From a virus, in the IMG/VR virus record IMGVR_UViG_3300009155_000051, positions 25,539 to 89,538 of that record: 64,000 nt of DNA; one strand, written 5' to 3'. This document shows positions 23,069 to 32,235 of this stretch, piece by piece. A program made the position numbers and the translations under genes. The notes beneath the pieces are model-generated. The model had not been told where the DNA came from. It did not search any database and saw only the letters and a program-made list of their open reading frames with translations. Each line of letters opens with the position of its first letter. Positions within the stretch are counted from its first letter, which is position 1.

Positions 23069-23578
23069 TTATTTATTGTTATTTATTTCGTTGTTAAATT
23101 CTTGTTGTATTTCTTCTAATGTTATTTCCGGTTCTTCGTCTACCATATCTCTAAGTTCTTGTGTTAACATATCAGTAATTCTTTGATATTGATTCTCAGT
23201 TTTAATTACTTTATCTCCCGGTTCTTCGTCATCATTCTTGTAAAAATCTAACCAATCAGGTCTTTCTTGAACTTTAATTTTATCAACCTTTTCAATCATT
23301 TGTTGAACTTCAGTTTTGGTTCCATTCAATATTTTCTTTAACTTAACTTTTCTTTCAAGTTCATTCCATATTCGGTAATAACCCGCCGAACTGTTGTTAT
23401 GAAAATTAACATCAATTTGATTGTTTTCCAAATACTCCATAATATCAATCATAACATCATCCTCTTCTATAATTCCCATATCACCACAAAGGGTAAATAA
23501 ATCATCGGAAGTAATAATCCATCGTTGAGTTTTCTTTTCCTCAATTTTTTTTAATATAAATTCACCTAATTTTCCCAT
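23069..23578 (-). CDS. Hypothetical protein, 169 residues
   Basis: A soluble charged protein. The N-terminal 75 residues look like a small helical domain (LGEFILKKIEEKKTQRWIIT, DDVMIDIMEYLENNQIDV) with a possible winged-helix pattern; the C-terminal half is Asp/Glu-rich and helical (TDMLTQELRDMVDEEPEITL). No family is recognised and there are no metal or membrane motifs. Its position 8 bases before the basic 89-residue gene and 3 bases after the membrane gene places it in the primase-to-SbcC operon. Confidence 0.68.
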   Translation of the reverse strand: MGKLGEFILKKIEEKKTQRWIITSDDLFTLCGDMGIIEEDDVMIDIMEYLENNQIDVNFHNNSSAGYYRIWNELERKVKLKKILNGTKTEVQQMIEKVDKIKVQERPDWLDFYKNDDEEPGDKVIKTENQYQRITDMLTQELRDMVDEEPEITLEEIQQEFNNEINNNK

Positions 23579-23581
23579 ACT

Positions 23582-23926
23582 TTAATTTTTTGTTGGTCTA
23601 TTTTCTTCAAACCATTCTACCATCCCGTTGAACGCCCACACAAACCCGGAAGCAATCAGTCCATCAAAGAACCAACTAATCCAAGTTGGCGTCCCAATAA
23701 GGAATGACGATGGTGAATAATAAGCAATTCCAAGGAAAAAACCAACCCACGTTGATGTACACATCATACAAGACAGTAAATCACCAAAAAATTTTCCTAA
23801 TGAATTAAATGGTAACATACTATTTCCCCAATTTTGTAAACCATTTCTTAATCCTTGGAATATTGACCCATAAACCAATATGTTCGTCATCCCATATGCC
23901 GCTAGTAACCAAATTAATATTATCAT
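23582..23926 (-). CDS. Small membrane protein, DUF1360-like
   Basis: A 114-residue membrane protein with two to three hydrophobic segments (about 1-20, 52-70 and 82-101). The motif LLSCMMCTSTWVGFFLG with CMMC and a following aromatic W is the core of the DUF1360 family of unknown function, which occurs in bacteria and phages. A YG motif near the N-terminus (AAYGMTNILVYG) also fits. The cysteines could bind a metal or form disulphides. It is one base away from the 92-residue gene in the recombination operon; why a membrane protein sits here is not clear. Confidence 0.7.
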   Translation of the reverse strand: MIILIWLLAAYGMTNILVYGSIFQGLRNGLQNWGNSMLPFNSLGKFFGDLLSCMMCTSTWVGFFLGIAYYSPSSFLIGTPTWISWFFDGLIASGFVWAFNGMVEWFEENRPTKN

Positions 23927-23927
23927 C

Positions 23928-24206
23928 TTATTCTCCTATATAATGTGTACTTATGTTCTCACCTTCTTCAACTTCACTTATGAATTTTTGGATAGAACGA
24001 AATTCTTTTATTTTTTCAATTTGGTCATTTTCAGTTGAGGTCGTTTCAAAACGTAGTCTAGCACTACCATCACCATCTACTGTGACCGGGATGGTTCTGT
24101 TAGACCCAACTGAACCTAAAATTTGTATCTTTGTTAGTAATTCAAGTAATTCTTGTATTTCTTCCTTACCACCACTAACCCTAATGTCTAAATAATAATT
24201 TTCCAT
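23928..24206 (-). CDS. Hypothetical protein, 92 residues
   Basis: I start the gene at the ATG at 24206 (MENYYLDIRVSGGKEEIQEL), one base after the stop of the previous gene; an ATG at 24221 would overlap it. The protein has an alpha/beta N-terminal part, a central VDGDGSARLRFETT strand with two Asp-Gly units, and an acidic C-terminus. The DGDGS string recalls a calcium loop or a tight turn. I know similar small phage proteins without function. Confidence 0.68.
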   Translation of the reverse strand: MENYYLDIRVSGGKEEIQELLELLTKIQILGSVGSNRTIPVTVDGDGSARLRFETTSTENDQIEKIKEFRSIQKFISEVEEGENISTHYIGE

Positions 24207-24207
24207 A

Positions 24208-24843
24208 TTACATTGTATCATTTATGTTTGAACCTTTCAAATAGACAGCACCCTGACTAATCTTAATAGATTCTAATTGTTTATTTATTTCTTCTAATTG
24301 TTTAATCTCATCGGTCTTTGAGTTTAATTCTTTTCTTAAAGTTTGTAAAGTCTCTTGTAACATTGTCATCTTATCATTTGATTTTTCTACCTCAATAATT
24401 GTTTCAACCGGGACTTCTTTAATTACCTCAACCTCTTTAATTGTTTCAATTATTTCCGGTGGTCTATCTTCCAACTGTTGTATTTTTAACAACAGTTCAT
24501 TTACTTGAGTTTCGTCCCCAATTTTATCTATATTTGGGACAGGAACTTCAATTCTCACTTCTTTAATAACCTCAACTTCTCGGATTATTTCTTTAATGAC
24601 CTCAACTTCTTTAATAACTTCTACCGGAACTTCTACCCGTATTTCACGAATTACCTCAATTTCTACCTGTTTTTCACCAACAATACCCGTTTTTCCCGAA
24701 TCATCACCAAGTAATCCATATTTGTTAATGTTAAAACCTTCAGTGTAACATTTGGATATGAACTTATCCACATCCTCAATATTGTTTAACTTACAATATT
24801 CTTGGACAGACTTTAATTGATTAGTTGTTAGTTTTATTTCCAC
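24208..24843 (-). CDS. Coiled-coil protein with Glu-Val-Ile-Lys repeats, 211 residues
   Basis: The first 50 residues form a small domain (KLTTNQLKSVQEYCKLNN). Residues 55-105 and 133-155 are repetitive, with alternating hydrophobic and charged residues (EVIKEV, EIIREV, VRIEVPV units). A leucine-rich coiled coil follows (MLQETLQTLRKELNSKTDEI). The same kind of repeat occurs in the membrane protein at 15318-16139. Such stretches can be extended spacers or beta-like rods. The start overlaps the end of the SbcD gene by 23 bases. Function unknown. Confidence 0.72.
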   Translation of the reverse strand: MEIKLTTNQLKSVQEYCKLNNIEDVDKFISKCYTEGFNINKYGLLGDDSGKTGIVGEKQVEIEVIREIRVEVPVEVIKEVEVIKEIIREVEVIKEVRIEVPVPNIDKIGDETQVNELLLKIQQLEDRPPEIIETIKEVEVIKEVPVETIIEVEKSNDKMTMLQETLQTLRKELNSKTDEIKQLEEINKQLESIKISQGAVYLKGSNINDTM

Positions 24844-25618
24844 TATTAACTAATTTTTCAGTTCCGTTTATAATATCATCAAATGATTTCATCTTAAATG
24901 ATAAGAAGGGTTTTGGATTATCCAAATCAACAAATGAATAATCATCTGTCTCAACATTATATATTCCAAATCCGTGTTTGGTTATTGTCTCACCATAGTT
25001 CTGTTGGATTGTTGAACCCACCATATATGCTTTTTTTCCACCCGGGATGTTGAAAGTTTGTCTTTTGTGAATATCCCCGCATAAAACCAAGTCACATCCG
25101 TTAAACTTATCTGTTTCAAATCCGGTTTCAAACTTATATCCGATGTCGGTTGTTAATCCTTGAACTGGTCCGTGAAATAATCCAATCTTTAATCTACCCG
25201 TTTTTTCAATCTCAGGTGGAATGTTATGGTCAAGTAATGAATACACCACCCAATCAACATTATCATCCTCGTATTCTCCTCTGTTCTTCAAATAAACGAT
25301 GTTGTTGTTCTTTAATGAATCAATTACCGGTGTAAGAGCATCCAATCTTGATGAGTTCGATTCCAAGAAATCGTGGTTTCCAATTATAACTATGGTTTTG
25401 GCAATCTGAGAACATTCCGTAAGAATCCAAGCAACAAACTCAATAAGTTCAGGTGTCATTTGATTCTTAGAATGTACTAGGTCTCCGGTGAAAACAATCC
25501 TGTCCGGAGCAATCTCTTTGAATTGTTCCAACATATTGACTAAAATGCCACGATATAAGTCGTGGTCTTTAAATAATCGTATATGTAAGTCACTAAAGTG
25601 AACTAATTTTTTTATCAT
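24821..25618 (-). CDS. SbcD/Mre11-type nuclease subunit (T4 gp47-like)
   Basis: A 265-residue calcineurin-like phosphoesterase, started at the ATG at 25618 (MIKKLVHFSDLHIRLF), one base past the stop of the zinc-ribbon gene; the frame extends 10 residues upstream without family support. The motif order is DLH, then FTGDLVHS, IGNHDF, LFHGPV and LCGDIHKRQ, which supply the two-metal site. It is shorter than T4 gp47 (339 residues) and probably lacks much of the C-terminal region. Together with the SbcC-like protein at 20388-22757 it should make the end-processing nuclease. Confidence 0.92.
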   Translation of the reverse strand: MIKKLVHFSDLHIRLFKDHDLYRGILVNMLEQFKEIAPDRIVFTGDLVHSKNQMTPELIEFVAWILTECSQIAKTIVIIGNHDFLESNSSRLDALTPVIDSLKNNNIVYLKNRGEYEDDNVDWVVYSLLDHNIPPEIEKTGRLKIGLFHGPVQGLTTDIGYKFETGFETDKFNGCDLVLCGDIHKRQTFNIPGGKKAYMVGSTIQQNYGETITKHGFGIYNVETDDYSFVDLDNPKPFLSFKMKSFDDIINGTEKLVNSGNKTNN

Positions 25619-25619
25619 C

Positions 25620-25835
25620 TTATTTGTCAAATAATTTAAACTCCTCATTTACGTGACCGCAATCATCACATCTGTATGTTGGGAACGGAACTATAGTGTC
25701 TTCCGAACTTCCTGTTAACAATTTGTTAACTTTTTTTATCATCGTAACTTCTTTGAAGTAGATACTATCACACTCCTCACACACTAAAGTAGGTTGTTGT
25801 TTTAAATCAATCTTTGGTTTTAATAAATCGTCCAT
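25620..25835 (-). CDS. Small zinc-ribbon protein, 71 residues
   Basis: Two CxxC knuckles, CEEC at 19-22 and CDDC at 56-59, are separated by 33 residues of mostly beta character, as in zinc ribbons. The first 15 residues are polar (MDDLLKPKIDLKQQP) and the end is acidic. It could bind nucleic acid or a polymerase subunit; nothing specific is visible. It lies between the RecB-like nuclease gene and SbcD in the replication operon. Confidence 0.75.
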   Translation of the reverse strand: MDDLLKPKIDLKQQPTLVCEECDSIYFKEVTMIKKVNKLLTGSSEDTIVPFPTYRCDDCGHVNEEFKLFDK

Positions 25836-25864
25836 ATTCTTTTTTTTATAAATTTAGTTTATTT

Positions 25865-26728
25865 TTATTTCTTTGTCAAATATTTTGACATATCCATTTC
25901 CAAGATAGTATCTTGAACTGACTTAGGAACACGGAACTCTTCATATTGACCAATTTCTTTAACAAGGACAATCACACACCCATACAATTTAATGTTTTCG
26001 TATTTGGTTCCTTGTAACATTTTAATAAGAAGTTTCCCATAAAATGGTAATTGAGTGAAGTAATGACCCAATGCGTTGTTTGGTAACTTATCAAATGGAT
26101 AATACATTTTTTTAGTAAAATGATTCTCTTCAAAGTTTTTTGGTTTATTACTTTTCCAGTCTGTTATGACCAACCCAAACTCAGTTTGTTCTTTATTCAT
26201 AATTAACCACACCTTATCGGGTTGTCCCGTATACTTTAACTCGGGGTCACCCAACACAATCTCAGTATCCAATAACACGGCACCCCTCTCAACCATAAGG
26301 TTCAGATATGCAGTCCCTGCTGATATCATACTATCACCTTTTAAAATTTGTGTAAAATCGCATTCAAAGATGGGTTGTCTTACTTCTTTGTAATCACCAA
26401 ACATCTCAATGGTTTTCTTTTCCAACATATAGTGAACCCTACTTCCCATATTAGTTGAGTAATCTCCGGCAGCCTTCCACTCATCCAATAGTTGTTGTTG
26501 AACTTCAGGGTCACCTTTAGCTTTCTTTAGTGAGATACCTTCCGTATCAAACTCCTCGTAAAAGTATTTCATCACTTTACTAACGGAGGGATAATCACTT
26601 CGGACTACACCGGTCTCATCCTTCATATAATAAGTGTGGGTGTCCTCAACGAATGTTAACTCAAGTTCCTCTCTTCGTTTATCCAATAACCCTCTAATCT
26701 CTTTTGCAACCTCATTTAAATCTATCAT
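25865..26728 (-). CDS. PD-(D/E)XK nuclease, RecB/Cas4-like
   Basis: A 287-residue protein with the core of the RecB-like exonuclease fold. SRVHYMLEKK provides the early helix with His; YTGQPDKVWL supplies the Asp of motif II; LVITDWKSNKPKNF supplies the D-x-K of motif III; HYFTQLPFYGKLL is the QxxxY motif IV. The N-terminus (FVEDTHTYYMKDETGVVRSD, YPSVSKVMKYF) is also typical of phage members. It likely degrades or trims DNA ends in recombination or host DNA breakdown. It directly abuts the primase gene (no spacing). Confidence 0.8.
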   Translation of the reverse strand: MIDLNEVAKEIRGLLDKRREELELTFVEDTHTYYMKDETGVVRSDYPSVSKVMKYFYEEFDTEGISLKKAKGDPEVQQQLLDEWKAAGDYSTNMGSRVHYMLEKKTIEMFGDYKEVRQPIFECDFTQILKGDSMISAGTAYLNLMVERGAVLLDTEIVLGDPELKYTGQPDKVWLIMNKEQTEFGLVITDWKSNKPKNFEENHFTKKMYYPFDKLPNNALGHYFTQLPFYGKLLIKMLQGTKYENIKLYGCVIVLVKEIGQYEEFRVPKSVQDTILEMDMSKYLTKK

Positions 26729-27628
26729 CTATTTCATTGTATAAAAGTAATCACTGATATCACCCCTTAAATCGGCAACATCGGCATCACCCGTTAATTT
26801 TATTATTTTAACTTTACCATATAATCTCCCACCATTTAAGTTGTGGAATAGTTTTACACCATCATTCCAAGCATCACTATCCAAACAAATAATTATGTTA
26901 CCATTTGCTTTCTCGTATAATGTATTAAGTAATAACTCCGACATATGTTTTCCCAACATAGCGATACTATTAGGTAGGAATATCGCATCAAACGCTCCTT
27001 CGCAAAGATGAATGTCGGCATTCCAATTAATTGTACTCTCAAAGAAAATTATCTCATCTTTTGATGCCTCAGGATTTTTGTATTTGGCTCTTGAGTTCGG
27101 GTCCCAACTTCGGGCAATAAAATAGTTTAACTCGTCCTTACTATCATAAGAAGGAATTATTATCCTACCCGAGAACGCACCCTTATCACAGAATCCAATA
27201 CCATACTTCTCAATAATCTTATCAGTTATTCCTCGTTGGGTTAAGTAATTGTACGCCTGACGACGAACCGGATAAACCAAACTACTATCTTTGAATTTGG
27301 TAAATCCTTCAGGTAATCTTAATTTAGTAACTCGTTTTTCTTTTGGTTTGTGATTTTCAGGTTGGAGTAGGTTGTATATTTTTTTCTGTTTCTTATTACC
27401 AAAAGTGTCTATAAGTTTCCCAAGAGGTCCTTTGGTGTTATTCTCATCACCACAACTCCAACACTTATAAACGTGTTCAAAGTAATTCACCTCCATATTT
27501 CCTTTGTGCTGGTCTTCATCGCATACAGGACAGTCAAAAGATATTTGACCTTTTGACTCATAGTGAAGTTTTTCATCACCTAAGATATCGTGTAATATCT
27601 CCAATAAAATTTCCGCATCATCTGACAT
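26729..27628 (-). CDS. DnaG-type DNA primase
   Basis: A 299-residue primase with a CHC2-like zinc-binding domain at residues 30-62 (FDCPVCDEDQHKG and KCWSCGDEN, Cys 33, 36, 56, 59). A linker follows, then a TOPRIM domain with LCEGAFDAIF, then CLDSDAW and a late VADLRG motif. It makes RNA primers at the fork for lagging-strand synthesis. No helicase domain is fused; the helicase must be elsewhere. It is first in the recombination operon and is preceded, five bases away, by a TATCTTTG promoter box. Confidence 0.9.
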   Translation of the reverse strand: MSDDAEILLEILHDILGDEKLHYESKGQISFDCPVCDEDQHKGNMEVNYFEHVYKCWSCGDENNTKGPLGKLIDTFGNKKQKKIYNLLQPENHKPKEKRVTKLRLPEGFTKFKDSSLVYPVRRQAYNYLTQRGITDKIIEKYGIGFCDKGAFSGRIIIPSYDSKDELNYFIARSWDPNSRAKYKNPEASKDEIIFFESTINWNADIHLCEGAFDAIFLPNSIAMLGKHMSELLLNTLYEKANGNIIICLDSDAWNDGVKLFHNLNGGRLYGKVKIIKLTGDADVADLRGDISDYFYTMK

Positions 27629-27633
27629 ATAGG

Positions 27634-27664
27634 CAAAGATACGAATAAAATTATTATTATCAAA
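27634..27664 (-). promoter_or_regulatory. Bacteroidota-type promoter of the primase/recombination operon
   Basis: On the minus strand TTTG (27664-27661), 19 bases, TATCTTTG (27641-27634), then five bases to the primase ATG at 27628. It fits the host consensus exactly and predicts a leaderless or nearly leaderless mRNA. Confidence 0.75.
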
Positions 27665-27688
27665 ACTTTATTAGTTTTTTAATCCTCC

Positions 27689-27697
27689 TATATTTAT
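27689..27697 (+). promoter_or_regulatory. Late-type promoter box before the plus-strand fibre island
   Basis: TATATTTAT lies 19 bases before the ATG at 27717, in the 88-bp gap between divergent operons. No TTTG is found at the -33 position. It shares the TATTTAT core with boxes before other virion genes. Confidence 0.45.
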
Positions 27698-27716
27698 TGG
27701 AATAACTTAAATCTAA

Positions 27717-27932
27717 ATGTCTACATTCATTAATATTAACGTAATCGCCGGCCAATCACCTTTTGATATCTACCTTTGTGATAACCCAATCACAAATTGT
27801 ATATATATTGGCACCATTACTTCATTTCCATACGAATTTCAAATTCCTGTTGTAATTGAAGGTCAAAACGATTATACCTTAAAAGTTATTGATAATAATG
27901 GATGCGAATCCTTCAAAATTCTAACAACGTAA
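27717..27932 (+). CDS. Small beta-rich virion-type protein, 71 residues
   Basis: An all-beta small protein (IAGQSPFDIYLCDNPITNCI, FPYEFQIPVVIEGQNDYTLKV, NNGCESFKI). Three cysteines and the TLKVIDNNGCES strand recall the end of an Ig-like or SprB-type repeat, which finishes VtD..GC. Its sequence is close in style to the first 70 residues of the adhesin at 29510-31945 ([20 protein letters not shown]). It is probably a single-domain fibre or baseplate accessory, but this is inference. The gene opens the plus-strand block. Confidence 0.7.
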   Translation: MSTFININVIAGQSPFDIYLCDNPITNCIYIGTITSFPYEFQIPVVIEGQNDYTLKVIDNNGCESFKILTT

Positions 27933-27934
27933 TT

Positions 27935-29107
27935 ATGTCGTGTCCATCATCAATATATTGTATTAGTAATACCGGAATACCTTTATATAACGATAGTTAT
28001 GAAGATACTCTAACAAATTATAATGGTGTGCAATATTACACCGGTCAAACTAACGGATTATTTATTTACTATTCATCAGGTGACACACAATGGTGTTTGT
28101 CTGACACATTAGGTGGTACTTGTTTCTTATCAGGTAAATCACCTTGTTCAACAACTTGTCCTGACTTATGTGATGAATTATTTACTGTGGGAACTTGTCC
28201 CACACCAACACCAACACCAACAAATAATTGTGGTTCATTAGATTTCGCAGTTTTATTTGATTGTGATTTACCACCTACGCCTTCGGTTACACCAACTAGC
28301 ACAGTAACACCAACAGTAACGGTAACACCAACATCAACAAATATTTGTCCCGTATCATTTATTGATGCAACAATATTTTCATTAAGTCCAACACCAACTA
28401 GAACCCCTACACCTACACCTACACCATCAAGAAATGTTGAAAGGGATTGTACGTTTTCAGGAGCAGTATCTTTTGATATGATAAATGATGAAATTATTTG
28501 TCCATTTTCAAATGAATTCCAAGATTGTTTCTCCGATGGAATTAAATATTTTACTTACGATTCAATTGAAAATCCTCAGGGGGGTCATATTCTTGAATTT
28601 CAGATTTTCAAAGCACTTGTAAACGGTCAAAGTAGATGTATACATTATGTTGGTATTAACACCAACCCTCAAGAAATTTCAAGCATAACATTACTATCAG
28701 CCGGTTATGGTTTTTCAAATAGAGGAGAATGTCCAAATTGTAATAACGTTAATACCCCAACACCAACATCAACACCAACAGTCACACCAACAATATCACT
28801 AACACCTAGTAACACACCACCAGTAACTCAAACACCGTCTATAACACCAACAAATACACCAACACCATCTATAACACAAACGGTTACACCAACGGTTACA
28901 CCAACAAGATTACCTTGTTTAGGGTATTTTCTTTCTGTAGAAAATCGCTCAGGTGAAAGTGCGAGTGTTACTTATTTAAATTGTTCAGGAGTTGGAGAAG
29001 TTACTGAAACTGTATATTGGGGTGGTAGTGTTGCATTTTGTGCCTCTCAAATTATTTCTGAATCTTTAGGAACATACGGAACTCTTTCCCCAACGGGTAA
29101 TTGTTAA
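27935..29107 (+). CDS. Pro/Thr-linker fibre-type protein, 390 residues
   Basis: I start at the ATG at 27935 (MSCPSSIYCISNTG), two bases after the previous stop. Four folded pieces are joined by Pro/Thr-rich linkers at about 90-100, 116-138, 153-169 and 279-330 (repeats such as TPTPT and TPTVT). The pieces are Cys-rich and beta (YSSGDTQWCLSDTLGG; FLSVENRSGESASVTYLNC). Such linkers in secreted and phage proteins are extended and flexible. It is probably a tail fibre or virion decoration protein. The linkers are coded by CCAACA-type DNA repeats that also occur in other fibre genes of the window. Confidence 0.75.
   Translation: MSCPSSIYCISNTGIPLYNDSYEDTLTNYNGVQYYTGQTNGLFIYYSSGDTQWCLSDTLGGTCFLSGKSPCSTTCPDLCDELFTVGTCPTPTPTPTNNCGSLDFAVLFDCDLPPTPSVTPTSTVTPTVTVTPTSTNICPVSFIDATIFSLSPTPTRTPTPTPTPSRNVERDCTFSGAVSFDMINDEIICPFSNEFQDCFSDGIKYFTYDSIENPQGGHILEFQIFKALVNGQSRCIHYVGINTNPQEISSITLLSAGYGFSNRGECPNCNNVNTPTPTSTPTVTPTISLTPSNTPPVTQTPSITPTNTPTPSITQTVTPTVTPTRLPCLGYFLSVENRSGESASVTYLNCSGVGEVTETVYWGGSVAFCASQIISESLGTYGTLSPTGNC
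28201..28222 (+). repeat. CCAACA-type repeat coding a Pro/Thr linker
   Basis: The 6-bp unit ACCAAC repeats about 3.5 times. Similar runs occur on the plus strand at about 28750-28910, 32985-33070, 33650-33690 and 36540-36620, and on the minus strand at about 39835-39890. They encode (PT)n linkers and give short homologies between fibre genes. Confidence 0.8.
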
Positions 29108-29117
29108 CAATCAAATT

Positions 29118-29513
29118 ATGATTAATTTAATTAAAAGTATTGTTAATACTAAAGATGATGTGGTATTTGTTGGTAGTACATATTTATGGTACTTAAATTT
29201 AATAAAAAAAGCTAACGATATAGATATTGTTGTTAATGATTTAAACGGATTAGAAGTTTTTGGAGAAATAACTACTTGGGAAACAACATCACCAATGAGT
29301 TTAAGCGGGAAAAGAGCGCATATTAAACGAGATGATTATAGTATAGATATTTTTATTGAGCCTATATTACCAAAATTTAATATAATTGATGGTATTAAAT
29401 TTAGAACAATAGAAGATTACAAATTATTTATTGATTCACTAATTGAATTAACTGAAGGTGAGTTTAAAAATAGAATGATTGATAAAAAGAGATTATTAGA
29501 TTCAATAATATGA
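29118..29513 (+). CDS. Nucleotidyltransferase-like protein, 131 residues
   Basis: The N-terminal half shows the minimal nucleotidyltransferase pattern. GS at residues 19-20 ([12 protein letters not shown]) is followed at 34-36 by DID ([12 protein letters not shown]), and by a later strand with a third acid (YSIDIFIEP). This is the fold of MNT-type and related nucleotidyltransferases, which transfer NMP groups to protein or small-molecule substrates. It is short and lacks a visible C-terminal domain. It lies between two adhesin genes and its stop overlaps the next ATG by four bases. Perhaps it modifies a virion or host component; this is speculation. Confidence 0.6.
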   Translation: MINLIKSIVNTKDDVVFVGSTYLWYLNLIKKANDIDIVVNDLNGLEVFGEITTWETTSPMSLSGKRAHIKRDDYSIDIFIEPILPKFNIIDGIKFRTIEDYKLFIDSLIELTEGEFKNRMIDKKRLLDSII

Positions 29514-31945
29514 GAGTAATAGAAATTCCATTAATATCGGGTTTAACTAACCCATATTTCGTTCAAGTTTGTGATGTGTATGGTAGTAATTGTGCATTAT
29601 TATCTCAAATTTTTACCACAGTACCACCAACAACCACAATCTATCTTCCACCTCAATTTGAATCATCTCCATCAGTTATGGTTAAAGTATCCACCTTAGA
29701 TGGTTGTGTAAAATCTAGAATTGTTGATTGTATTAGTGTTACCCCTATTATTGTGGATTGCGTTAGTTATGTTACCACCGGAAGTACAGATATATTTAAA
29801 TATAACATTGATACTAATGTTTTAACCCTTTTAACATTTCCTTCACTACCATCAATAGGTGATATTGCCAATAATTATAATAAATTTTGGATAACCGATA
29901 TTAATAATCCTCAAACAATAACAGAATATTATATTAACCCATCACCGTTTGTTGCCGTATATAATAGAATATTATCCCCATCACAACCTTTATTGGGACT
30001 ATGTGTTAAAGACGATAATACTTTAATTTCAACAATAACCGGAGTAAGTATTGGTGATTCATATATTATTGTTGAAGCAGACATATCAGGAAGTGTTCCT
30101 ACAATAACTAATAAATTTTCATTACCGGGAACAGGTAGAGTTCTTGGTGGTGATTTATTCTATTTTCCATCAACAAATAAATTATTTGTTTCAAATATAA
30201 ATGGTGGTAATACGTATTTAACCCAATATAACTATACCACAGGTGTTGTTGAATATGATACAATCATTAGTCCGTCAATCAACGGAGTTTACGGATTATC
30301 ATCAAAGAATGATAACCTTTATTTATTTGAATACTCAACAGGAAAAGTTTATCGCCTTGATGATATAACAATACCAACCTTTACATTAGTTCAAACAACA
30401 ATTCCGGGTGTCGGAGCCGCATCATCGGATGTTAGTTGTGTAACACCACCACCATCTTTTATATCGGTATGGAGAACAACAGGTTCATCTGAATCAATTA
30501 CGTTACCTTATTATTCAACAGGGACATATAGTGGAACCATAGATTGGGGCGACGGAAATTTTTCCGCCAATACTTACGCAAACAGAACACACACATACTC
30601 ATTTGCCGGTGACTATATTGTCACAGTTTATGGTGTACTTGATGGTTGGTCATTCTATAATGGAACTAGACCTGAAGGTGTGGATAAATTAAAAATTAGA
30701 GAAGTTTTAAAATGGGGTCCTTGGAAAAGTGTTCACGAAGCAACATTTTGGGGATGTACTAATCTAACATTATTAAATGTTGTAGATACACCTGATTTAT
30801 CCGGTTCAATTAATTTAACTTATATGTTTGCAGGTTGTTCGTCAATCACCACAATTAATAACTTAAATTCTTGGGTTGTAACTAATACTAACACATTTGA
30901 AGGAATGTTCTTAAATTGTTCACAATTTAATAGTGTTGTATCTAATTGGGATGTTTCAAACTCCGATAACTTCTATAATATGTTCGGATTCTGTACCCTA
31001 TTTAATAATGGTCTATCATCCGGAACTTCAGGTAGTGGAATGAATAATTGGGATGTTTCTTTTGCAAATACAACTAGACGTATGTTTGTTGGATGTCAAT
31101 CATTTAACCAACTTATTTCATCTTGGGATGTATCAAACGTTACTAATATGGAAAGTATGTTTAACGAGTGTTTTGTGTTTAACCAACCTTTATCTAATTG
31201 GGAAAGAACTACACCAACAACTTCCACACTATCAAATGTTCAAACTATGTCACAAATGTTTTCCAACACTTATATATTTAATCAAAATATTAATAATTGG
31301 GATGTGAGTAGTGTTCAAACTATGTTAGGAATGTTTGAAGAATCTCGTCTATTTAATCAACCTTTAGATAATTGGGACACATCTTTAGTACAAGATATGT
31401 CAGGAATGTTTAGAAGAGCCGGTGGTGGAGGAGGAACAATGGTATTTAATCAAAATATTGGAAGTTGGGACACATCTTCAGTTACAAATATGTCAACTAT
31501 GTTTCAAAATTCTGACGCATTTAATAATGATAGTAGTTCAGACATTAATAATTGGATAACGTCAGGAGTTACAAATATGAGTAATATGTTTTATAACTCA
31601 ACATTATTTAATCAACCAATAGGAAATTGGAATGTTTCAAATGTTACAAATATGGGAGCAATGTTCTTTAATTCAACAGCTTTTGACCAAAATATAGGTG
31701 GATGGAATGTTAGTGGGGTTACCAACTTCACCGACTTTATGTCATTTAAAACATTCACAGATTACTCAACAACGAATCTTAACTCAATTTATAATGGATG
31801 GAGTTCTTTACCAACATTAACCTACGGTATTAATATTAATTTTGGGTCAATTAAATATACTTTATCCGGACAATCAGGTAAAAATCAATTAGAAGGGACC
31901 TCTATTGGTCAGTATGGTTGGGTAATAACTGACGGTGGAATTTAA
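29510..31945 (+). CDS. BspA-type repeat adhesin with PKD-like domain
   Basis: An 811-residue surface-type protein. Residues 1-75 are an Ig-like module ([15 protein letters not shown]). About 85-310 looks like a beta-propeller (repeating [23 protein letters not shown] and [14 protein letters not shown] units). About 320-375 is PKD-like ([25 protein letters not shown]). About 395-760 holds roughly ten BspA/DUF285 leucine-rich repeats (W.VSNVTNM..MF....FNQ.L..W). BspA-type repeats occur on bacterial surfaces and bind host proteins; on a phage they fit a receptor-binding fibre or tip. Its ATG overlaps the nucleotidyltransferase-like gene (ATGA). Confidence 0.85.
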   Translation: MRVIEIPLISGLTNPYFVQVCDVYGSNCALLSQIFTTVPPTTTIYLPPQFESSPSVMVKVSTLDGCVKSRIVDCISVTPIIVDCVSYVTTGSTDIFKYNIDTNVLTLLTFPSLPSIGDIANNYNKFWITDINNPQTITEYYINPSPFVAVYNRILSPSQPLLGLCVKDDNTLISTITGVSIGDSYIIVEADISGSVPTITNKFSLPGTGRVLGGDLFYFPSTNKLFVSNINGGNTYLTQYNYTTGVVEYDTIISPSINGVYGLSSKNDNLYLFEYSTGKVYRLDDITIPTFTLVQTTIPGVGAASSDVSCVTPPPSFISVWRTTGSSESITLPYYSTGTYSGTIDWGDGNFSANTYANRTHTYSFAGDYIVTVYGVLDGWSFYNGTRPEGVDKLKIREVLKWGPWKSVHEATFWGCTNLTLLNVVDTPDLSGSINLTYMFAGCSSITTINNLNSWVVTNTNTFEGMFLNCSQFNSVVSNWDVSNSDNFYNMFGFCTLFNNGLSSGTSGSGMNNWDVSFANTTRRMFVGCQSFNQLISSWDVSNVTNMESMFNECFVFNQPLSNWERTTPTTSTLSNVQTMSQMFSNTYIFNQNINNWDVSSVQTMLGMFEESRLFNQPLDNWDTSLVQDMSGMFRRAGGGGGTMVFNQNIGSWDTSSVTNMSTMFQNSDAFNNDSSSDINNWITSGVTNMSNMFYNSTLFNQPIGNWNVSNVTNMGAMFFNSTAFDQNIGGWNVSGVTNFTDFMSFKTFTDYSTTNLNSIYNGWSSLPTLTYGININFGSIKYTLSGQSGKNQLEGTSIGQYGWVITDGGI

Positions 31946-32124
31946 TTAGTTAATTTCTTAGGTGTTTTACTCAAATTTTCATATATCCTTAGAAGTTTTA
32001 AGGACTCGTAATAATTTTTTTCCAATCTATCAAGTTCCCTTTCCGGAACACCTTTGTCACAAGCAAGTTCATAAGCCTCTTTGGCTTCAGTCACGACATT
32101 TGATATTGTATCTATAAGTTTCAT
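31942..32124 (-). CDS. Small helical protein on the opposite strand, 60 residues
   Basis: A lysine/glutamate-rich helical protein ([35 protein letters not shown]) from the ATG at 32124; an ATA-led extension upstream is unlikely. It is the only minus-strand gene within the plus-strand fibre island, and its stop overlaps the stop of the adhesin gene by four bases. A TGATATTTAT box precedes its ATG by exactly four bases, as for three other genes, which supports it as real. Function unknown. Confidence 0.55.
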   Translation of the reverse strand: MKLIDTISNVVTEAKEAYELACDKGVPERELDRLEKNYYESLKLLRIYENLSKTPKKLTN

Positions 32125-32235
32125 ATCTATAAATATCACCTAACTCACCATTTATTAACGTAGTTTATGAATTATATTTATAGTAAAATAAAAAAAAATC
32201 AAATTTTTGATTATTTATAGTAAAAAGAAAAACTA
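32125..32235. promoter_or_regulatory. Divergent regulatory region with duplicated late-type boxes
   Basis: On the plus strand the 13-mer ATTTATAGTAAAA occurs at 32176-32188 and 32213-32225, each preceded by a T giving TATTTAT. The second copy ends about 10 bases before the ATG at 32236. Between them, AATCAAA / TTTGATT (32197-32212) can pair. On the minus strand TATTTAT (32135-32129) lies four bases before the ATG at 32124. Confidence 0.55.
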
